The position numbers and the translations under genes are program-made. This document shows, piece by piece, positions 5,583 to 9,855 of a stretch of 9,855 nt of DNA. This DNA is from Oscillospiraceae bacterium (GTDB taxonomy: Bacteria; Bacillota; Clostridia; Oscillospirales; Acutalibacteraceae). Position 1 is the first letter of the stretch; the number at the start of each line of letters is the position of its first letter. The stretch is taken from NCBI GenBank assembly GCA_031273775.1, contig JAISRF010000143.1, forward strand, positions 1 through 9,855. The letters run 5' to 3'. Below the pieces are notes generated by a model, which had not been told where the DNA came from, did not search any database, and worked only from the letters and a program-made list of their open reading frames with translations.

Positions 5583-6269
5583 ATGCTACTCAAGGATTAC
5601 ATTTCCGTCGCCGTTAAATATCTGAAATTTCTTATTATTTTCACCGTGCTGGCGGGAACGATCGGTTATGTTTACTCTGCTTTTTTCATCCAACCCAAGT
5701 ATACTTCACGGGCTTCGGTCATTATTTTGACCAAAGATACCATCATTAACAATACCACCGAGATCAGTATTATCAACTCTTATATCAAAGACTATTTGGT
5801 TCTCTTCACCCGTAAATCGGTTAAGACGCAGGCGGCGCAATCCATCGGCAGTCAATATTCTGAATTTGCCGGCGTTTCCATGTCTGTTTCGCAGGTAAGC
5901 GACAGCAGGATTCTGGAAATCAGCGTAACCACCTCGGCTGCGGAAAAAGCGGCGGAAATCGCCAACGCCATGGTAACCACCTTCCGCACTGTGGTTATGG
6001 AAAAATTAGAAGTCCAAAACGTCATTATTTTTGAAAAAGCGGAAACCGGTTTGCGCACCTCCCCGGATGTCACAAAAAACGCCGCCGTCACCGCGCTGGC
6101 CGGGCTTGTGCTTACCTACGGCGCCTGTCTGCTTATTACAATGCTGGACAACACCATTAAAACCGCGGACGATGTGAAAGAGTATTTAGATATTCCGGTA
6201 CTCGCCAAATTCGCTAAACTGGAAAATTTAAGCGCGGCAAAAGGTTTTTCTTTCCCGGTTGAGGACTGA
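5583..6269 (+). CDS. Wzz/YwqC-family membrane modulator of a BY-kinase
   Basis: This 228-residue protein belongs to the polysaccharide co-polymerase/Wzz superfamily (YwqC, CpsC, CapA types). In Gram-positives these activate a partner tyrosine kinase at the membrane and influence polymer length. Two membrane segments are visible, at about 14-34 and 166-187. Between them lies an extracellular domain of about 130 residues (ILTKDTIINN; SAAEKAAEIANAMV), as is typical. The segment after TM2 (LDNTIKTADDVKEYLDIPVLAKFAK) matches the family's cytoplasmic activating tail. Only one proline (SP at 160-161) precedes TM2, where relatives have a proline-rich motif. It heads the operon; the kinase follows after 132 bases. 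The family is secure, but the polymer it serves is unknown. Confidence 0.88.
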   Translation: MLLKDYISVAVKYLKFLIIFTVLAGTIGYVYSAFFIQPKYTSRASVIILTKDTIINNTTEISIINSYIKDYLVLFTRKSVKTQAAQSIGSQYSEFAGVSMSVSQVSDSRILEISVTTSAAEKAAEIANAMVTTFRTVVMEKLEVQNVIIFEKAETGLRTSPDVTKNAAVTALAGLVLTYGACLLITMLDNTIKTADDVKEYLDIPVLAKFAKLENLSAAKGFSFPVED

Positions 6270-6401
6270 AGCGGGTTGTGCCCGCAAGTTGAGAAAAGTG
6301 TAGAACTACGGCGCCGGCTTTTCGGTTGACGGATTTTCTTGTTTTTATGTTGGCGTTTCACGCCCGTAAGTTAATCACTAATAAAATTTCAGAGGTGCCA
6401 A
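6270..6401 (+). other. Structured spacer between modulator and kinase genes
   Basis: The 132-base gap is unusually long for this tightly linked gene pair. It contains the hairpin GCGGG-TTGTG-CCCGC (6271-6285), a weak CCG/CGG stem near 6314-6325 followed by a T-rich stretch (ATTTTCTTGTTTTT), and GGCG-TTTCA-CGCC (6352-6364). These could give processing or partial attenuation between the two genes. None is a strong terminator and I see no internal promoter. Confidence 0.35.
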
Positions 6402-7148
6402 ATGGCTGAGAATTACAGAACTTCTTACAAACCCTATTATAAATCGGAGGGTTCCCTGCGGGACAACGCCGCCGTTTTGTATGCGAATATTAAGTTTTCG
6501 TCCATCGATAATCCCGTAAAAACCATCGTCCTGACCTCTACCATCCCCGCCGAGGGCAAAACAAGCATTATCATTTTCCTTGCCATGGCAATTGCTGAAC
6601 AGGGAAAAAGTGTGCTGATCATTGACGCGGATCTGCGCCGTCCCCGTGTGGGGCGTTATTTGGGCAGGCGAAACGAGATCGGTTTCGTGAATTATATTTT
6701 CAAGGAAGCCCCGCTGGATTCTGTCGTCTGTCCCACCACCACATCCAACGTTTATTTTATGGACTGCGGCTCCAAAATTCCGAATTCCATTGAGATTTTC
6801 GAGAGCGAAAAATTTGATCAAATGTTAAAATTCCTGCGCACTCAGTTTGATTACGTGCTGCTTGACACCCCACCAGTTTCCATGTTTATTGACGCGGCGG
6901 TTATCGCGCCGAAAGCGGACGGCGCGGTGTTGGTCTGCGGTTACGGGCAAACCTCTCAAAAACAAGCAAAAGATTCGGTTGAACAGCTCAAAAACGCCAA
7001 CGCGAACATCATCGGCTGTGTGCTCAATAAAATTCCGGAAAAAAGGCTTATGTACGGCAACAACAAGCGGTATCTGCGTTATTACGGTTATGACGTGGAC
7101 AAGAAAGATAAGACGAAAAGGAAAGGCGGCGCTAACAATCAGGCATGA
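6402..7148 (+). CDS. BY-family tyrosine kinase (CapB/YwqD/CpsD-like), divergent
   Basis: BY-kinases are P-loop ATPases that phosphorylate their own C-terminal tyrosine cluster and other proteins. Walker A is STIPAEGKT (46-54), Walker A' is VLIIDADLRRP (71-81) and Walker B is YVLLDTPP (151-158). A tyrosine cluster lies at Y218, Y224, Y227, Y228 and Y230, followed by a lysine-rich tail. At 248 residues the length is normal. Two features are odd. The usual PGEGKS reads PAEGKT, and the EX2RX2R motif required for ring assembly (as in EAYRTLRTN) is replaced by DNAAVLYAN at 21-29, losing both arginines. The N-terminus also has four tyrosines (5, 9, 12, 13). It overlaps the phosphatase gene by ATGA. 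A ParA/MinD role is unlikely given the tyrosine tail and neighbours. Confidence 0.88.
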   Translation: MAENYRTSYKPYYKSEGSLRDNAAVLYANIKFSSIDNPVKTIVLTSTIPAEGKTSIIIFLAMAIAEQGKSVLIIDADLRRPRVGRYLGRRNEIGFVNYIFKEAPLDSVVCPTTTSNVYFMDCGSKIPNSIEIFESEKFDQMLKFLRTQFDYVLLDTPPVSMFIDAAVIAPKADGAVLVCGYGQTSQKQAKDSVEQLKNANANIIGCVLNKIPEKRLMYGNNKRYLRYYGYDVDKKDKTKRKGGANNQA

Positions 7149-7801
7149 TTTTGGATATACATTCGCATATTGTTTTCGGCGTGGATGACGGCGCGCGAAC
7201 CCTTGACGAATCAAAAAAGATGTTAAACGCCGCGGCTGCCGCGGGAATTACGCATATTTGCGCCACTCCTCATGTGTATGCCGGGCGGTTTGACCCGGAA
7301 CTCTACAATGCGCGGTTTTCCAAGGTAAAGCGCGAGGCCGCCCGGCGCAAGATTGCGCTGATTAAAGGGTATGAACTTTCCATGGGCGTTTTAGAAGAGG
7401 AGGGAGCCGCTGCGGCTCCCCGTTTTTGCATAGAGGGAACCCGAAACCTGCTAGTGGAATTTCTGCCCGGCGCGCACATTTCGACGCGGTGCATTTATCT
7501 TTTGGACGAGATTTTACGAAAAAACATGGTGCCGGTCATTGCGCACCCGGAGCGGTACCACGCACTGAAAGAAGATAAAGCCGTTTTGAATGAATTTGTA
7601 AATATGGGCTGCCGGTTTCAGGTGACGGCGCGGGTTATGCATACCTTTTTAAAGCCGGAGCTTGTCTGCCGCATGATGAAGCGCGGGCAGTTGGATTTTT
7701 TGGGTGTGGACGCGCACAGAGTCAGCGATTATACTTCCGCTCTCCCGGTCATTAAAAAGTATCCGGAATTTTTTTCGGGGCGGGGGCTGGAATTTTTGTA
7801 A
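7145..7801 (+). CDS. PHP-type protein tyrosine phosphatase (CpsB/YwqE-like)
   Basis: This family of metal-dependent phosphatases removes phosphate from the BY-kinase and its targets. All nine metal ligands known for pneumococcal CpsB appear in order: H6 and H8 in DIHSHIVFGVDDGA, D15 (or D14), H43 in ATPH, E77 in GYEL, E105 in LLVEF, H134 in IAHPERY, and D189 and H191 in GVDAH. At 218 residues it is shorter than the usual 240-255, with the shortfall mainly in the middle (after residue 80). The ATG overlaps the kinase stop as ATGA, so the two are probably translationally coupled, giving kinase and phosphatase in fixed ratio. Gene order matches B. subtilis ywqC-ywqD-ywqE. Confidence 0.9.
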   Translation: MILDIHSHIVFGVDDGARTLDESKKMLNAAAAAGITHICATPHVYAGRFDPELYNARFSKVKREAARRKIALIKGYELSMGVLEEEGAAAAPRFCIEGTRNLLVEFLPGAHISTRCIYLLDEILRKNMVPVIAHPERYHALKEDKAVLNEFVNMGCRFQVTARVMHTFLKPELVCRMMKRGQLDFLGVDAHRVSDYTSALPVIKKYPEFFSGRGLEFL

Positions 7802-7835
7802 TTGAGAATTGAAAATCGACGCCATAATTCTCAAT
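7801..7835. repeat. Inverted repeat after the phosphatase gene
   Basis: ATTGAGAATT (7801-7810) and AATTCTCAAT (7826-7835) are perfect 10-bp inverted arms around 15 bases, starting on the last base of the phosphatase stop codon. The stem is AT-rich without a T-run, so it is a poor intrinsic terminator. The arm words match those in the tilS insertion and near 9186-9202, suggesting a dispersed repeat family. The remaining stretch to 7975 contains nothing I can identify. Confidence 0.5.
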
Positions 7836-7975
7836 CCATTCAAATCGCCCTCCCAACCGCCAGCGCCGCCGCCTCTATGCCACACAAACCGTAACACAAT
7901 CATTATGTTTTTAATGCTGTTTCCGCGTGAACGTGTGACCAATATTGACCTTGCGTAAAACCGCGAATTTTATAC

Positions 7976-8004
7976 TTGTAATATTACCGCATATCAACTA
8001 TAAT
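7976..8004 (+). promoter_or_regulatory. Sigma-A promoter of the mreB-like gene
   Basis: TTGTAA (7976-7981) and a perfect TATAAT (7999-8004) are spaced by 17 bp, with a predicted start near 8011. The 5' leader is about 70 nt. This makes the mreB-like gene a transcription unit separate from the phosphorylation cassette, although read-through is possible because no strong terminator lies between them. Confidence 0.8.
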
Positions 8005-8081
8005 AGAATCAGTCGCGATGTGAAACGCCATTTTTGTTTTTCATTTTCTGGGCAAAGCCTACTGTTAGAATGTGAGTAAAT

Positions 8082-9104
8082 ATGTTTACCGATATAGGCC
8101 TTGATTTTGGAACTGCCTCCACAGTGATTTGTGCGGGGCGGCAGGTTGTGCTCAACGAACCGACTGCCGTGTCCCTTGACACGCAAAGCGGTCGGCCGCT
8201 CAAATTCGGCAGCGATGCATTCGCCATGGTTGGCAAAACTCCGGACAGTATTACCGCCGTCCTGCCGGTGGAACACGGTGTAATCGCCAATTACGATGCC
8301 GCCGAGCACTTGCTCCGGTACTTTTTGAAAAAGGTCAGCAGTACAAAAATGGTCAAGCCGCGGGTGCTGGTTTCTATCCCCGCCGGAGTGACTGCTGTGC
8401 AGCGGCGTTCCATTATGGACGCACTTCAGAGCGCGGGCGCGCGCACGGTTTGCCTGATTGAGTCTCCGGTGGCGGCCGCCGTGGGAATCGGTGTGGATTT
8501 TTCAAAGCCTCACGGCACCATCATTGTTGATATTGGCGCGGGCACGACGGATGTGGCGGTTCTCTCTTTGGGCGGGCTTGCCCAGTGCGAGAGCATTAGA
8601 ATAGGTGGCGGGGATTTTGACGAGGCAATTATCCGGTACGTCCGCAAAGAATACAACATATTAATAGGCAATAAAACGGCCGAGGATATAAAAAAGCAAA
8701 TCGGATGCGTCACTCAGCGTCCGATAGAGATTGCCATGAAGGCAAAAGGACGGAACCTGTTTACCGGTCTCCCCCAGATTTTCGAGATTACCACCAACGA
8801 GGTCTGCGCCGCCGTAACCGATGTTTCCTATGGTATTTGCAACGGAATTCAGGGGGTTATGGAGAACACGCCACCGGAGTTGGTAGGTGACATTGCCGGG
8901 GACGGGATGATTTTAACCGGCGGTGGATCGCTGATTCACGGAATGAACGAGCTTTTGACCCGCTACACCGGAATTAAGGCGAATGTGGTGGACGACCCGT
9001 TCACCTGCGTGGCGCGAGGCGCCGGCAAAGCACTGGACAATCTTGACCTTTTGAAAAACGGCGATTATGAGTTCAGGACTTTGCAGGATTTGATGATCAC
9101 TTAA
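8082..9104 (+). CDS. MreB/Mbl-family actin-like cell shape protein
   Basis: MreB-family proteins form membrane-bound filaments that guide lateral wall synthesis. The 340-residue product has the phosphate-1 loop DFGTAST (8-14), VLNEPTAVS (23-31), GVIANYDAAEHLLRYF (66-81), phosphate-2 loop DIGAGTTDVAVLSLGG (150-165), DEAIIRYVRKEYNILIG (180-196) and the adenosine loop MILTGGGSLIHGM (276-288). The length is typical. Departures from consensus are LIESP for LIEEP (the first Glu, E127, aligned with the catalytic Glu, is kept), GAGTT for GGGTT, and GGDFDE for GDEMDE. The ribosome binding site is weak (GTGAG). No mreC, mreD or rodA is adjacent, so this is probably an extra paralogue; I cannot assign it to MreB, Mbl or MreBH. 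Confidence 0.9.
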   Translation: MFTDIGLDFGTASTVICAGRQVVLNEPTAVSLDTQSGRPLKFGSDAFAMVGKTPDSITAVLPVEHGVIANYDAAEHLLRYFLKKVSSTKMVKPRVLVSIPAGVTAVQRRSIMDALQSAGARTVCLIESPVAAAVGIGVDFSKPHGTIIVDIGAGTTDVAVLSLGGLAQCESIRIGGGDFDEAIIRYVRKEYNILIGNKTAEDIKKQIGCVTQRPIEIAMKAKGRNLFTGLPQIFEITTNEVCAAVTDVSYGICNGIQGVMENTPPELVGDIAGDGMILTGGGSLIHGMNELLTRYTGIKANVVDDPFTCVARGAGKALDNLDLLKNGDYEFRTLQDLMIT

Positions 9105-9124
9105 CAAATAGAGAATGAACGCAG

Positions 9125-9166
9125 TTGCCAAATTCGTGTCGCGCGGGGACGCGGGCAAGTTTTTTT
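9125..9166 (+). terminator. Probable intrinsic terminator after the mreB-like gene
   Basis: TTGCC (9125-9129) pairs with GGCAA (9154-9158), and after a 5-nt bulge CGTGTC (9135-9140) pairs with GACGCG (9148-9153, one G-U pair) around a 7-nt loop. GTTTTTTT follows immediately (T7 at 9160-9166). The bulge lowers confidence, but position and T-run fit. Confidence 0.6.
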
Positions 9167-9185
9167 CAATTTAAAGCGACACCGC

Positions 9186-9202
9186 AATTCTCAGCTCTCA
9201 AC
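9186..9202. repeat. Short repeat words shared with other sites
   Basis: AATTCTCAGCTCTCAACT resembles the minus-strand reading of the tilS insertion (GAGAATTCTCAACTGTC) and the arm at 7826-7835. It lies in the spacer before the lipoprotein gene. It is probably a degenerate copy of the same dispersed element; the match is short and the call tentative. Confidence 0.3.
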
Positions 9203-9227
9203 TGGAAACCGGAGGTGGGTTAAGCAG

Positions 9228-9855
9228 ATGAAAACACAAATAGTCAAGCTGTTGCTCACGGCAATTCTCCCGCTTACTCTCATCTCTTGCCGCGTGGTAA
9301 ACGGCGATGTTACCGCGCTTATGCGTCCGCCGCGTCCGCCGGGTGAATATTACGAAATCCAAAAGGCGCTGGAAAAGTACGTAAAGGCGACGGTTTATCT
9401 AAAATACCCCAAAAGCGGAGATAACCGCTCCGCTTTTATTGTGCGAGATTTGGACGGCGATGGCGTAAAAAACGAGGCAATCGCCTTTTATTCGCTGGTT
9501 GCGGACGGTTCAACGCTCCACATGAACATCATTGGCAAGGACGTCAGCGATTGGAATTCTTTGGCTGATATTGACCTGAAAGCCAGCGACATTGAGCGTG
9601 CGGATTTTGCCGATATGACCGGTCAAGGCTGTGAAAACATAGTCGTGGGGCTTAAAATGTTCACGTCGCTTGCCCGGCAGATACGCGTCCTCTCCTTTCA
9701 GGGGCGCAAACTGACGGAAAGTTTAGCTGAAAATTACACCGAATACGCCCTTGCCGATTTGGACGGCGACAGTTTGAAAGAATTGCTTTTAGTGTCGCTC
9801 AACACTGCCGAACCCGCCACTTCCATTGCGCGGATGGTAAAACTGAACGGAACCG
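9228..9855 (+). CDS. Putative lipoprotein with FG-GAP/VCBS-like acidic repeats (3' partial)
   Basis: The frame stays open to the window end (209 codons). The N-terminus MKTQIVKLLLTAILPLTLISC is a lipoprotein signal with lipobox LISC, so Cys21 would be lipidated and the protein anchored outside the membrane. After a proline-rich linker (MRPPRPPGE, 32-40) come three related segments: DLDGDGVKNEAI (74-85), DMTGQGCENIVV (129-140) and DLDGDSLKELLL (177-188). Their DxDGDG-type cores followed by hydrophobic strands resemble calcium-binding FG-GAP/VCBS blades, spaced about 50 residues apart, suggesting a beta-propeller-like domain. GGAGG (9211-9215) lies 12 bases before the ATG. The function is unknown; extracellular binding or envelope sensing is possible. 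The C-terminal part is off the contig. Confidence 0.8.
   Translation, partial: MKTQIVKLLLTAILPLTLISCRVVNGDVTALMRPPRPPGEYYEIQKALEKYVKATVYLKYPKSGDNRSAFIVRDLDGDGVKNEAIAFYSLVADGSTLHMNIIGKDVSDWNSLADIDLKASDIERADFADMTGQGCENIVVGLKMFTSLARQIRVLSFQGRKLTESLAENYTEYALADLDGDSLKELLLVSLNTAEPATSIARMVKLNGT

Noticed and set aside
6347..6409. 20-codon open frame overlapping the kinase start, possible leader peptide
   Set aside because: No ribosome binding site precedes it and it has no recognisable regulatory codon run; likely chance.
6402..7148. ParA/MinD partition ATPase instead of a tyrosine kinase
   Set aside because: The deviant Walker A alone would fit, but the Walker A' motif, C-terminal Tyr cluster and flanking modulator and phosphatase genes identify a BY-kinase.
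6378..7214. Minus-strand open frames of 147 and 129 codons opposite the kinase gene
   Set aside because: Antisense shadows of the kinase reading frame with no identifiable motif.

Overview
The window looks like one end of a metagenomic or draft-assembly contig from a bacterium of the Bacillota, most likely class Clostridia. The support is Gram-positive style gene content: a YwqC/YwqD/YwqE-type tyrosine phosphorylation cassette, an SRP RNA gene directly upstream of dnaX, strong purine-rich ribosome binding sites, and near-consensus sigma-A promoters with 17-bp spacers. Base composition is moderate and fairly even. Species cannot be named from the sequence. The first 12 bases match the end of the Illumina TruSeq adapter. 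They create a false stop codon in the first gene, so the left edge is a library artefact and not biology.

Left block, minus strand (13-4252), in transcription order: rhaA (L-rhamnose isomerase) with its own promoter; a small-type SRP RNA gene (ffs) with its own promoter and a 5' hairpin; dnaX (DNA polymerase III gamma/tau); and tilS (tRNA-Ile lysidine synthetase), which overlaps dnaX by 4 bp and runs off the contig. tilS carries two insertions made of repeat-like DNA.

Middle block, plus strand (4380-5349): the universal rplM-rpsI ribosomal protein operon, with a promoter, phased A-tracts upstream, and a strong intrinsic terminator. rplM and rhaA are divergently transcribed from a shared AT-rich intergenic region.

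Right block, plus strand (5400-9855): a three-gene cassette encodes a polysaccharide co-polymerase-like membrane modulator, a divergent BY-family tyrosine kinase and a PHP-type tyrosine phosphatase. No glycosyltransferase, flippase or polymerase gene follows. Next come an MreB/Mbl-family actin-like gene with its own promoter and probable terminator, and a partial lipoprotein gene with FG-GAP/VCBS-like acidic repeats that runs off the right edge. The proposal that the cassette regulates envelope growth together with the MreB-like protein is inference from position only.

The most interesting points are the adapter-made stop in tilS, the palindromic repeat-derived insertion inside tilS, the BY-kinase that lacks the arginines of its family's EX2RX2R oligomerization motif, the unattached phosphorylation cassette beside an mreB-like gene, and a G-rich repeat/hairpin region upstream of that cassette. 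I saw no CRISPR array, transposase, tRNA or rRNA gene. I found no convincing wholly new system; the cassette and its neighbours are the nearest candidate.
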